Source: Lentzea alba (GTDB lineage Bacteria > Actinomycetota > Actinomycetes > Mycobacteriales > Pseudonocardiaceae). From it: a stretch of DNA of 64,000 nucleotides. Below, piece after piece: positions 32,977-41,579 of this stretch. How positions within the stretch are numbered: the first letter of the stretch is position 1; each line of letters starts with the position of its first letter. The translations under genes and the position numbers were made by a program. The DNA lies in contig NZ_JAAMPJ010000010.1 of assembly GCF_011067745.1 (NCBI RefSeq), positions 367,431 to 431,430 of the forward strand, read 5' to 3'. The notes below the pieces were generated by a model. It searched no databases, was not told the origin of the DNA, and saw nothing but the letters and a program-made list of their open reading frames with translations.

Positions 32977-34545
32977 TCAGGCGTCTCCGGGATCTGTGGA
33001 CAAGGGGGTGGGGTGGTAGGTGGTGCACGACGGGGGTAGGCGTACGCCGGCCAGCTTCAGCTGCCACACCCGTGAGGTGTAGGCGGCGCCGCGCATCAGG
33101 TGGGTGGCGACGTCGGCGGCGGTGCGGCGGGCCGGGTTCGCGAGGTAGCTGCCGCGCACCCAGTCGTTGAACGCGCCCATCGCCGGGCCGCACCAGATCT
33201 GGTAGTCCTGCGCCCGGTCGGGTTCGCCGGTCACCGCCCACCGCGAGGCCATGCCGAGGTACCAGCGGAAGATCAGCGCCATGCGGCGGCGCGGGTCGGC
33301 CGCGGCGCGTTCCAGCTGTGCCGGGTCGCGCCGGGTGAAGTACGCGACCACGTCGGCCCACACCTCGTCCAGCGGGCGGCGGAAGATCTGCTGTTCGAGC
33401 CGCAGCCGTTCGCTCACGGGCAACGCCTCGACACCCTCGTACGTCCGGTAGAGCTCGTACAACTTCTTGGCGCGCATGGGGAACAGCGTTCCCTTGCGCA
33501 GCACCTGGAGTTCGACGCCGAGCTCGAACATGTCCGCGGCGGGCGCCATCTCGCAGTCGGCCACGTCCGCCTCCGCCAGCAGCCGCCTGGCCGCGTCGGA
33601 CGTGCCGGACTCCACACAGGACTGGTTGACCGAGCCGGTGACGGCGTAGTCCGCGCCCATCGCGTACACCGCAGCCAAAGCGGCCGGCGTGCCGAGCCCG
33701 CCGGCGGCGCCCACCCTGATCGGCCAACGGTGGCGCGCCTGCTCGGCGTCGCGCAGGCCGAGGATCGTGGGCAGCAACGCCCCCATCGGCCTGCGGTCGG
33801 TGTGGCCACCGGAGTCGGCCTCGACGGTGATGTCGTCGGCCATCGGCACCTGCTCGGCGAGCTCGGCCTGCTCAGGTGTGACCAGGCCGTTCACCACGAG
33901 GTCCGCGACCACGGCAGCGGGAGCCGGACGCAGGAAGTGGGCGGCCACCTCGCTGCGGGACACCTTGGCCACCAACCGGTTCCGTGCCACCGGCCGGCCC
34001 TGCTGATCGCGGCACAGCCCGGCCACCCGGTAGCGCACCACGTGCGGAGTCAGCGCCATGAACGCCGACGCCTCGACGCATCGCACGCCGTACTTCAGGT
34101 AGAGCTCGACGGCGTCGCGTTCCAGCGCGTCCTCGCTGGGGCTGTGGATCAGGTTCGCCGCGTACGGCAGGCCGGGGATCTCGTCGCGGAACCGTTGCAG
34201 CGCCTTCTCGATGTTCGTCGGCAACACGCCTGCCGCGCCGTAGGTGCCGAGGCTGCCCGCTCGCGCGATGGCGATCACCAGGTCTGGCGAGGCGATTCCG
34301 CCCGCCATGGCGCCGCACATGTAGGCGTACTGCACGCCGTGCGCCTTGCGGAACGCGGCGGACCCGAGCCGGTCGGCGGTCAGCGGCGCTGCCACGGCGA
34401 TCACCGCGCTGTCGTCGGCGGGTCGTTCGGTGGTCAGTCCGATCCGGCCCTGTCCGCGCACGACGTAGCAGGGCAGGTCGAGGCGCATCAACGCGTGCCG
34501 CATGCCTTGCCCCTGGGCCGCGGGGCGATCGGTGGTGAGCGTCAT
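32977..34545 (-). CDS. pfaD: PfaD-like trans-acting enoylreductase (FMN TIM barrel)
   Basis: 522 residues, ATG at 34545 overlapping the megasynthase stop (ATGA). The fold is that of nitronate monooxygenase/PfaD: an N-terminal PUFA-specific region (DLPCYVVRGQGRIGLTTERP), AYMCGAMAGGIASPDLVIAIA, EADSGGHTDRRPMGALLPTI and GAAGGLGTPAALAAVYAMGADYAVTGSVNQS for FMN. The C-terminal section (about residues 375-500, FPMRAKKLYELYRTYEGVE) is the PfaD signature. PfaD proteins reduce enoyl-ACP intermediates in trans during PUFA and some polyketide biosynthesis. Fusion-free and adjacent to the KS-CLF-AT-DH protein, it is the ER of the system. Confidence 0.95.
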   Translation of the reverse strand: MTLTTDRPAAQGQGMRHALMRLDLPCYVVRGQGRIGLTTERPADDSAVIAVAAPLTADRLGSAAFRKAHGVQYAYMCGAMAGGIASPDLVIAIARAGSLGTYGAAGVLPTNIEKALQRFRDEIPGLPYAANLIHSPSEDALERDAVELYLKYGVRCVEASAFMALTPHVVRYRVAGLCRDQQGRPVARNRLVAKVSRSEVAAHFLRPAPAAVVADLVVNGLVTPEQAELAEQVPMADDITVEADSGGHTDRRPMGALLPTILGLRDAEQARHRWPIRVGAAGGLGTPAALAAVYAMGADYAVTGSVNQSCVESGTSDAARRLLAEADVADCEMAPAADMFELGVELQVLRKGTLFPMRAKKLYELYRTYEGVEALPVSERLRLEQQIFRRPLDEVWADVVAYFTRRDPAQLERAAADPRRRMALIFRWYLGMASRWAVTGEPDRAQDYQIWCGPAMGAFNDWVRGSYLANPARRTAADVATHLMRGAAYTSRVWQLKLAGVRLPPSCTTYHPTPLSTDPGDA

Positions 34546-37500
34546 CTGAAGTCCTCCTCGCCCGGCCGCACCTCGACGGCGAGGCCGGTGAGCTCGTAGA
34601 TCCGCAGGCCGGGGGTGCGCCAGAGGCTCGCGTCCGCGATCACGATCACGCTGTCGTCCTGCCGGCGCACCTCGCGCACGTGCAGGTCGAACGTCATGGC
34701 CGGGTCGGTGCGCAGGATCTGGCCGCGGTAGCGCCAGGCCATCTCCACGTCCCGTGCGGTGGTGAACACCGGCCGGGGGATCCCTTCGGCCAGGCCGGTT
34801 TCGCGGATGAACACCTGGAGTCCCTGGATGATCGCCTCGACGCCGAGCGAACCGGGCATGACCGGGTCGCGGTGGAAGTGGCAGTCGAAGTACCAGTCGT
34901 CGGGGGAGATGGTGCGCGTGCCACGCACATAGCCCTTGCCGTGTTCGCCGCCGTCCGTGACGATGTCGACCTCGTTGACCAGGCGCAGATGGCCGTCACC
35001 GAGTGCGGGCGCTTCGGTGAACCAGCTGTCGTCGAGCTGCAGCCTCCTAGAATCCACATTGGACTGTTGGTCGAGCCACGGTGGCACGTAGGTTCCGTTG
35101 TCGAGGCCGACCTGGTTGCTCAACGCGTCGTCGGTGAAGTACCCGAACAGCGACTCGCCGGTGTAGAAGACCTCGCCGTCTGCGGAGAGCTCGTACCGGA
35201 AGTTCTGCAGCACCACGCCTTTCACGGACTGGCTGGACAACATCTCCGAGTGGTGCCGGATCGTCTTGCCGCGCAGGTCCAGGTCGCGGACCAGGGTGGC
35301 GCGGCCGTCCAGGTTGCGGATGCTGAGCTCGGTGTCCGGGAAGTCCAGCGTGGCACCGAGGTAGTAGCCGAGGAAGATCGCCGCCTGCAGCGAGGTCTCC
35401 ATCAGCACGCAGTTCGGCACGTCGCCCGCCGGGTTCTCGTGGAAGTACCAGGCTTCCGGCGGTGCGTCGTACTCGCTGTCCATCGTCGCGCCGGGGACGA
35501 GCTTGCGACGGGTGCCGCTGAGCTGCATCACCCGGTCCACGAACCGGAAGTCGCCGTTCGGGATGTAGGGCGCGCGCAGGTTGCGGTAGATCTCGAACTC
35601 CGGCCCCATCGTGACGTCGAGGTCGCCCTTCGCCGCGTGCGCGAGGTGCAGCTCGTTGACGAACGCCTGCTCGCCGGTGTGGTTGCGCCGCCCGAAGAAC
35701 GGCGGCACGCCACCAGGTCCCGGCCGGTACGGGGTGCCGGGCTTCTCGCACAGCCGGATGCCGAAGTCGTGGATGCTGATGATCGGCTTGTCGCCGTCGT
35801 AGATCACCAGGTCGGCGACGAGCGTAGGCCTCGGCAACATGGTGATCTCGATGATCTCGGCCTCGTAGCGGATCGCCGGAGTGCCCGGCGTGATCTGGCC
35901 GCGGACCTTGATCGTGGTCCGGAGTCCCGGCACCGGCTGGAACTCCGCGTCCGGGAGCACCAGGTGCAGTCCGAGGTACATCGCGTAGACCTGCAGCAAC
36001 TGCACGCCGCCCTCGGCCACCAACGAGCCCGCGAGCACGGGGTCGCCGGTGAAGTGGCAGGCGAAGTACCAGCCGTCCGGGTCCAGGTTCGTGACCGCAG
36101 AGAGCGCTCCCAGGCCGCGCGGACCACCGAGCCGGTCGATGCGGGTGATCTCGTCGATCATCCGCAGCCGGCCGTGCGGCAGGCGGATCGACGGGTTGCA
36201 GCCGTCGGCGCTCTGGTTCCAGCGCTCACCGAACACCTTGGCGGGCTTGCCGTCCGCCAGCAGGTCCAGGTCCGTTGTGGACAGTGAAGTGCGGTCGGTG
36301 CGTTCCAGCGGCTTGAACCACGTGCGGGTCATCGCCTCGCGCCGTTTGCGGTCGGCCTCGCTGGTGACCACGCCGAGCGAGTCGTCGAGTTCGTCGGCGG
36401 TGAAGAAGCCCGCGCAGGCGTCGTGCAGCGAGAGGATCAGCTCGTCGTCGGCGAAGCACTGGTAGTTGAAGAAGAACAGCAGGGTGTCGCCGTTGCGGAC
36501 GAACCGGTCGATGTTGATCTCGTACCGCAAGGTCTGGCCGGCTCGCGGGAAACCCCCGTGGAACACCAAAGTGCTGTCCAGCAGCCGGTAGACCCGTTGC
36601 CCGCGCGTCTCGAAGTCGATGCCGAGGTAGCTGATCAGCATCAGGTCGCACTGGCCGGCCTCGACGGTGACGGCGGTCGGGGCGACGCCGTCGACCAGGT
36701 ACCAGGCGTCGGCGGGCACGTCGTACTCGGTGGTGATCGCCGACGGCTCGAACCTGCCGGTCTTGGCTTTGAGCTCGGTGACCCGGCTGACGAAGAGGTA
36801 GGGCGGTGCGGGCAGCCGCACCCGGTAGGCGAAGCCGTCGACCTCGGCGAAACGCGGGCCGAACACCTTCGCCACGCTGCCCGTCGCGAACTCGAGCAGG
36901 TCTGCCTCGCTCCAGATCGCCTGGTCGCGTTCTTGAGGTATGAGCTGGTCGAGCATCCGCTGCTGAACAGCGTCGTGGGCGCGCAGTGCCGCGCGGTGCG
37001 CTTGGGCCACCGTGGTGACGAGCGTCCGCACCGGGCTCTTCACGGGCCGGGGAATGCGCCGGGCGGTGACCTCGATCGGTTTCGGTTCCAGGTGTACGAA
37101 CGGGTCTCCGTCGATCACGATCTCGTCGACGCCGTCGTGCTCGGCAACGGGCACCGGATCAGCTGTTTCTTCCTGCTGCACCACGGCTTCCGCCGCCTTG
37201 CGCACCTGCTGCACGACCGACTCGGCGCCACAGACGACGGGCACGGTCAGCCGGCCCGTCGCCTGGTCACCGGAGTCCGAGCCGGACAGCACGGAGAGGT
37301 CGATCGGCAGCCCGTGGCTCACGAGCCGGGCCAGCGCGGCCGCGATCGCGACCCCCGCCGACGCACCCCTGCGGTCGACGGAAACCGCCACGTGCGGCCG
37401 GTCGGTGAGCGTCTCGCCGATCCAGCGCGTGCAGGTGGCGCCGGGTCCGACCTCGACGAAGTACCGGAACCCGCGGTCGTGCGCGGTCTCCACCAGCCGG

Positions 37501-40500
37501 ACGAAGTCGATCGTCCCGCAGAGCGTCCCGGCGATGTGCTCGGCCAGCTCCTGCTGGTCGGGTGCGCCGATCCGGTCGTAGTTGTAGGCGGACAGCAATT
37601 CCACGTCGAGTTCGGGCTGACCGAGCGGGTAGCTGTTCAGCTCCGTCAGCCCGTCGAGCACCGGGTGGATGAGCGGGCAGTGCATGACGTGGTTGGCGGG
37701 CGCTCGCGCGGCTTTGCCGCCGGTGCGCGCGATGACCTCGGCGCACTGCTCCGGATCTCCGGCGATCACGACCTCACCGGGCGTGTTGATGTGCGTGACC
37801 CACACGCGGTCCAGCTCGGCGATGGCGTCCTGCACCTCGGGTGCGGCGGCGAGCAGCACGTGGGTCGACCAGACCTTCTTGTCCGTCGTGTCGTCCGGCA
37901 GCTCCCACGCCTGTCGCACGAACTCCTTGCGGCCGCACAGCTGGTCGCGGAACAGCGGGGTGGCCATGAGCGCCGTGTCGTCCCGCGCGGACTCGGCCCA
38001 CACGCGGGTGGCGAACAGCATGCTGCTTTCACCGAGGCTGTAACCGAACGCGCCGTGCGGCTTCACGCCGAGGACGTCGCGCAGCAGTTGGGTGGTGAGC
38101 ACTGCCAGGTTCGTGCCGGTGGCCAGCACGGCCGGGATGTTCTCGATCAGCTCGGACTCGTGGCGCATCAGTTCGGTGCGGTCCATGTGGTGCGTCGCCA
38201 TGGGGTACAGGGCGTCGAGCTTGAAGCGTTGTGCCGGGTGTTCCTCGTGGTCCTCGAACTGGGCGAGCAGGCCGGGGAAGAGCCGGAACAGGTCCCGTCC
38301 GGCGCCGGGGTAGGTCGTGAAGGCGCCGGGATAGACGAACGCGACCTTGCCTTCCGGGCCGATCGGCCTGGTCGTGCAGTAGCTGCCGGACGGGGTGCTC
38401 CACTCGCCGTCGAGGTTCGGGAGGTCCCGTCGTGCGGCTTCGAGTTCGCGTTCCAGCCCGGCTGTGTCCGCGGCGACCAGCACGGCGGTCAGCTCGCCCT
38501 GGTCGGACCGGGTCAACCGGTGGGGATCCGCACCGGATCGCAGTTGGTCGAGGAGGTCGCCGGCGCGGCTGGCGAGGCCAGGGCCGTCGTCCGCTCGCAA
38601 CGGAAGGAGCAGCGGACCTGCGTTCCGCCAGTCGATTTCGACTTCGCGGGCTCGTTCGCTCACGCCGGACAGGACGATGTGGGCGGCGTGCCAGCCGTGT
38701 GGGCCGTGGTGTCCGATGGCGCTGATCGCGGCGGTGCGGGGACGGTTGTGGTCGCGGCGCAGCCACGGGACGGGTTCGCCGGGGAGGCGGAACGGGCTGT
38801 CGTCCAGGGTGAGGGTTTCCGGGGCGGCGGGGAGTTCGGCGCGGTGCAGGCAGAGGGCGACCTTCACGAGCGCTGCCAGCACGGACGCTCGCTGGACGTC
38901 GCCGGTGAGGTCGCCGAGCCTGCCGACCACGCACCCGCCCGCCTGGTTGCGGCCGGGTTGGCGGTTCGGCGTGGCCGTGGGGGTCTTGCGGGGTTCGGGC
39001 GCGCGCGTGGTGGGGAAGGCTTCGGCGGGTTCGAGTGCGCGCGTGGTCGTGGAGGTCTCGCCGGGCTCGCGGTTCGGCGTGGTGGGGGAGGTCTTGCCGG
39101 GTTCGGGTAGGCGGGTGGCGGGGGAGGCTTCGCCGTCCATCGCGGCCGGAGGGGTCCCGCGGTTCGTGTCGGCAGCAGGGGCTTCGCTGTCCTCGGCCGC
39201 CCCGTAGACGTCCGCGAGTCCGTCGACTTCCGCCCCGCTCGACGCCGCGGTCATCCCTCCCAGCTCCAGGTAGTCCACAGTGGACGCGTCCAGCCCGGCC
39301 GCCGCGAGGCTGTCCCGGGCCGCGCGCCCCACCGAGTCCTCGCCGCGGTGCGAACCGACCGCCTCCACGGTCGCGTACACCCGCCGGCCGTCCGGCACGT
39401 CCTGCGGCCGCATCACCACCACGGCCGCGGCGCCGTCACCGAGCGGGGGCACGGAGTCGGAGCCTTCGGCGAGCTGCTGGCGGGCCAGGGTGTTCTCCGC
39501 GCCCGCGGCCAGGTCGACGCCGCCGACCAGCACCGCCTCGATCGTGGGGTCGAGCAGCAGCAGGCCCGCGATCTCCAGCGCCACCGCCCCGGCCACGGAG
39601 TCGCTGGAGATGGTGAACGACGGGCCGGTGAAGTTGTGCGCGGAGCACACCCGGCTCGCCATCACGTTGCCGATGTAGCTCAGCACCTCGTTGGCGCCGA
39701 GGTCCGGGTGGATCGCCCGGCGGGCCGCGTCCTCCAGCCTGGTGAGGTCCTGCTCGCCGAGTTGGACGCCGGCGCGGTCGACCTCCGCCCGCACGTGCGC
39801 GCCGATGTCGAACCGGGCGCGGTGGGCGTGCGTGTGCGGTTCCATGTCCATCGCGATGAGCGTCGCCACCCGCCGCGGCGCCTGGCCGGCCGTCGTGGTG
39901 AAGCCGGCGTCAGCCAGTGCCTCGTCGGCGGCCTCGAAGAAGACCAGGTGCTGCGGGTTGGCGTGGCCCAGTTCGGCGGGCGGGATGCGGTAGGCGCGCA
40001 CGTCGACGTCGACGGTGTCCACGTGACCGCCCTCGGTGTCCGGCACGTCGGGCAGGTCGTCGATGCCGTACCACCGCTGGTCCGGGCGCTCGCCGAGGAC
40101 CGGCGTCGCGGTGCGCACCGCGTGCGCCAGCTCGTCCTTGCCGGACAACGGTCCCAGCCGCACCCCCAGTCCCACGACCGACAGCGGACCGGCCTGCGCG
40201 GGTTCGGCGGGCTGATCGGAAGCCGAAGCGGAGAAGACCACGTGCGCGTTGGTCCCGCCGAACCCGAACGCGGAGACACCGGCGCGGCGGTGTTCGGAGT
40301 CCGGCCACGGCTGCTGCGTGCGCACGACGCGTTGAGGTGCTTGCTCGCACTCGGGCACGCGCAACGGCTCCCGCACACCGGGCGTGGCCGGGATGATCCC
40401 GTGCCGCATCGCCAGAATCACCTTGAGCGCACTGCTGAACCCGGCCACGGTGAGCAGGTGCCCGAGGTTCGCCTTGACCGACCCCAGCGGCGGCACCTGC

Positions 40501-41573
40501 CCCGCGTTCTCGACGAAGAACTCCTCCAGCCCGCGCAGCTCGGTCGAGTCACCGAGCGGCGTGCCGGTGGCGTGGCACTCGACGTAGTCCACAGTGGACG
40601 GATGAATGCCGGAGTCGTCGTAGGCGCGGCGGTAGGCCTCGATCTGGCCGGCCAGGTTGGGGCTCAGCACGTGCTTGCCCGCGCCGTCGTTGCTCAGCCC
40701 GATCGCGTCGATCACCGCGTGGATCCGGTCCCCGTCGCGCTGGGCGTCGGCGAGGCGCTTGAGCACGAACACCCCCGCGCCCTGCCCGGTCACGATGCCG
40801 CGGGAGGTGTCGTCGAACGGTTGGCTGACGCCGTTGTCCGGGTAGGCCTGCAGATCCGAGAAGGACAGGTGGATCAGCAACGGGTCGGGCGCGCACACCG
40901 CACCCGCGAGCATCACGTCGGCGCGGCCGGTCGCGAGCTGATCGCGGGCCAGCGCCAGACTGTAGAGGGCCGACGAACACGCGGCGTCCAGCGACCACGC
41001 GGGCCCGCCCAGGGCGAACGCGTCGGCCAGCACGGTGGCGGGCAGCCCCGCCGCCCACAGGTTGTGCGGTTCCACCTCTTCGGGTGCGTCGTGCCGCGGA
41101 ACGTCGATGCCCGCGCGCCGCAACCCCTCCGACACCGCCTCCTGGTGCAAGGGCAGCGACATCCGCACCGACTCCTCGGTGGGGAAGGAGTAGTTGCCCA
41201 GTGCCAGTCCCGTGCGCGCGAGCACCGGATCGTCCAGCTCGATCCCGGCGTCGGCGAGCGCCTGTCGCGTGACGTGCAACGGCCACCGCACCACCCGGTC
41301 GAGCCGGGCGAGCTCGTCCGGCGGGACGTGCAGGCCGGTCAGGTCGATCTCGGGCTCGGTGACGAAGCCACCCCGGGTTTCGGTGATCCGGTGCGCGTCG
41401 TCGCCCCATCCGCCGGGCTCGCTGGGGTCGGCGCCGAGCTCGTCCGGGCCGCCCGGGGTGCGCAGGTCCGCGCCACTCAGGAGGTGCTGCCAGAACTCCT
41501 CTGGAGAGGACGCTCCTGGCAGCAGACACGCCATGCCGATCACGGCGATCGGCCGCTGGGTTGCGGTTCGCAT
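34542..41573 (-). CDS. PUFA-synthase-like protein: KS-CLF-AT-hot-dog x4
   Basis: 2343 residues. KS residues 1-450 (Cys199 in SLDAACSSAL, His334 in VECHATGT, His372 in KANLGH). Chain-length-factor-like KS residues 465-790, where the Cys position is Ser659 (ISSDSVAG). A repetitive linker occupies 795-876. An acyltransferase spans 1065-1400 (Ser1179 in GYSLGESS, His1295/1298). Four FabA-like hot-dog folds follow: 1550-1745 and 1980-2160 lack the catalytic His motif, while 1775-1945 (His1840, CHFTGDPVLAGS) and 2175-2335 (His2232, CHFHRDPVMPGS) keep it. This suggests two double-hot-dog dehydratases as in PfaC. The gene follows the PfaA-like gene by 6 bp with a GAGGAG RBS over the stop. It performs elongation, dehydration and isomerisation. 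Confidence 0.93.
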   Translation of the reverse strand: MRTATQRPIAVIGMACLLPGASSPEEFWQHLLSGADLRTPGGPDELGADPSEPGGWGDDAHRITETRGGFVTEPEIDLTGLHVPPDELARLDRVVRWPLHVTRQALADAGIELDDPVLARTGLALGNYSFPTEESVRMSLPLHQEAVSEGLRRAGIDVPRHDAPEEVEPHNLWAAGLPATVLADAFALGGPAWSLDAACSSALYSLALARDQLATGRADVMLAGAVCAPDPLLIHLSFSDLQAYPDNGVSQPFDDTSRGIVTGQGAGVFVLKRLADAQRDGDRIHAVIDAIGLSNDGAGKHVLSPNLAGQIEAYRRAYDDSGIHPSTVDYVECHATGTPLGDSTELRGLEEFFVENAGQVPPLGSVKANLGHLLTVAGFSSALKVILAMRHGIIPATPGVREPLRVPECEQAPQRVVRTQQPWPDSEHRRAGVSAFGFGGTNAHVVFSASASDQPAEPAQAGPLSVVGLGVRLGPLSGKDELAHAVRTATPVLGERPDQRWYGIDDLPDVPDTEGGHVDTVDVDVRAYRIPPAELGHANPQHLVFFEAADEALADAGFTTTAGQAPRRVATLIAMDMEPHTHAHRARFDIGAHVRAEVDRAGVQLGEQDLTRLEDAARRAIHPDLGANEVLSYIGNVMASRVCSAHNFTGPSFTISSDSVAGAVALEIAGLLLLDPTIEAVLVGGVDLAAGAENTLARQQLAEGSDSVPPLGDGAAAVVVMRPQDVPDGRRVYATVEAVGSHRGEDSVGRAARDSLAAAGLDASTVDYLELGGMTAASSGAEVDGLADVYGAAEDSEAPAADTNRGTPPAAMDGEASPATRLPEPGKTSPTTPNREPGETSTTTRALEPAEAFPTTRAPEPRKTPTATPNRQPGRNQAGGCVVGRLGDLTGDVQRASVLAALVKVALCLHRAELPAAPETLTLDDSPFRLPGEPVPWLRRDHNRPRTAAISAIGHHGPHGWHAAHIVLSGVSERAREVEIDWRNAGPLLLPLRADDGPGLASRAGDLLDQLRSGADPHRLTRSDQGELTAVLVAADTAGLERELEAARRDLPNLDGEWSTPSGSYCTTRPIGPEGKVAFVYPGAFTTYPGAGRDLFRLFPGLLAQFEDHEEHPAQRFKLDALYPMATHHMDRTELMRHESELIENIPAVLATGTNLAVLTTQLLRDVLGVKPHGAFGYSLGESSMLFATRVWAESARDDTALMATPLFRDQLCGRKEFVRQAWELPDDTTDKKVWSTHVLLAAAPEVQDAIAELDRVWVTHINTPGEVVIAGDPEQCAEVIARTGGKAARAPANHVMHCPLIHPVLDGLTELNSYPLGQPELDVELLSAYNYDRIGAPDQQELAEHIAGTLCGTIDFVRLVETAHDRGFRYFVEVGPGATCTRWIGETLTDRPHVAVSVDRRGASAGVAIAAALARLVSHGLPIDLSVLSGSDSGDQATGRLTVPVVCGAESVVQQVRKAAEAVVQQEETADPVPVAEHDGVDEIVIDGDPFVHLEPKPIEVTARRIPRPVKSPVRTLVTTVAQAHRAALRAHDAVQQRMLDQLIPQERDQAIWSEADLLEFATGSVAKVFGPRFAEVDGFAYRVRLPAPPYLFVSRVTELKAKTGRFEPSAITTEYDVPADAWYLVDGVAPTAVTVEAGQCDLMLISYLGIDFETRGQRVYRLLDSTLVFHGGFPRAGQTLRYEINIDRFVRNGDTLLFFFNYQCFADDELILSLHDACAGFFTADELDDSLGVVTSEADRKRREAMTRTWFKPLERTDRTSLSTTDLDLLADGKPAKVFGERWNQSADGCNPSIRLPHGRLRMIDEITRIDRLGGPRGLGALSAVTNLDPDGWYFACHFTGDPVLAGSLVAEGGVQLLQVYAMYLGLHLVLPDAEFQPVPGLRTTIKVRGQITPGTPAIRYEAEIIEITMLPRPTLVADLVIYDGDKPIISIHDFGIRLCEKPGTPYRPGPGGVPPFFGRRNHTGEQAFVNELHLAHAAKGDLDVTMGPEFEIYRNLRAPYIPNGDFRFVDRVMQLSGTRRKLVPGATMDSEYDAPPEAWYFHENPAGDVPNCVLMETSLQAAIFLGYYLGATLDFPDTELSIRNLDGRATLVRDLDLRGKTIRHHSEMLSSQSVKGVVLQNFRYELSADGEVFYTGESLFGYFTDDALSNQVGLDNGTYVPPWLDQQSNVDSRRLQLDDSWFTEAPALGDGHLRLVNEVDIVTDGGEHGKGYVRGTRTISPDDWYFDCHFHRDPVMPGSLGVEAIIQGLQVFIRETGLAEGIPRPVFTTARDVEMAWRYRGQILRTDPAMTFDLHVREVRRQDDSVIVIADASLWRTPGLRIYELTGLAVEVRPGEEDFR
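38946..39125 (-). repeat. Five 12-residue (36-bp) coding repeats in megasynthase linker
   Basis: Residues 817-876 of the KS-CLF-AT protein read as five in-frame 12-mers of the form (S/F/P)xTT(R/P)xxEPxxT: SPATRLPEPGKT, SPTTPNREPGET, STTTRALEPAEA, FPTTRAPEPRKT and PTATPNRQPGRN. They sit between the CLF and AT domains and look like an expandable flexible linker. Confidence 0.8.
39274..39284. repeat. TCCACAGTGGA palindrome, copy 2
   Basis: Same palindrome inside the KS-CLF-AT-DH gene, at the codons of an STVDYLE segment in the CLF region. Confidence 0.6.
40588..40598. repeat. TCCACAGTGGA palindrome, copy 3
   Basis: Same palindrome in the same gene, at the codons of STVDYVE in the KS domain. 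The two KS-type domains share this tripeptide context, so copies 2 and 3 may be related by domain duplication. Confidence 0.6.
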
Positions 41574-41579
41574 GGCTCC

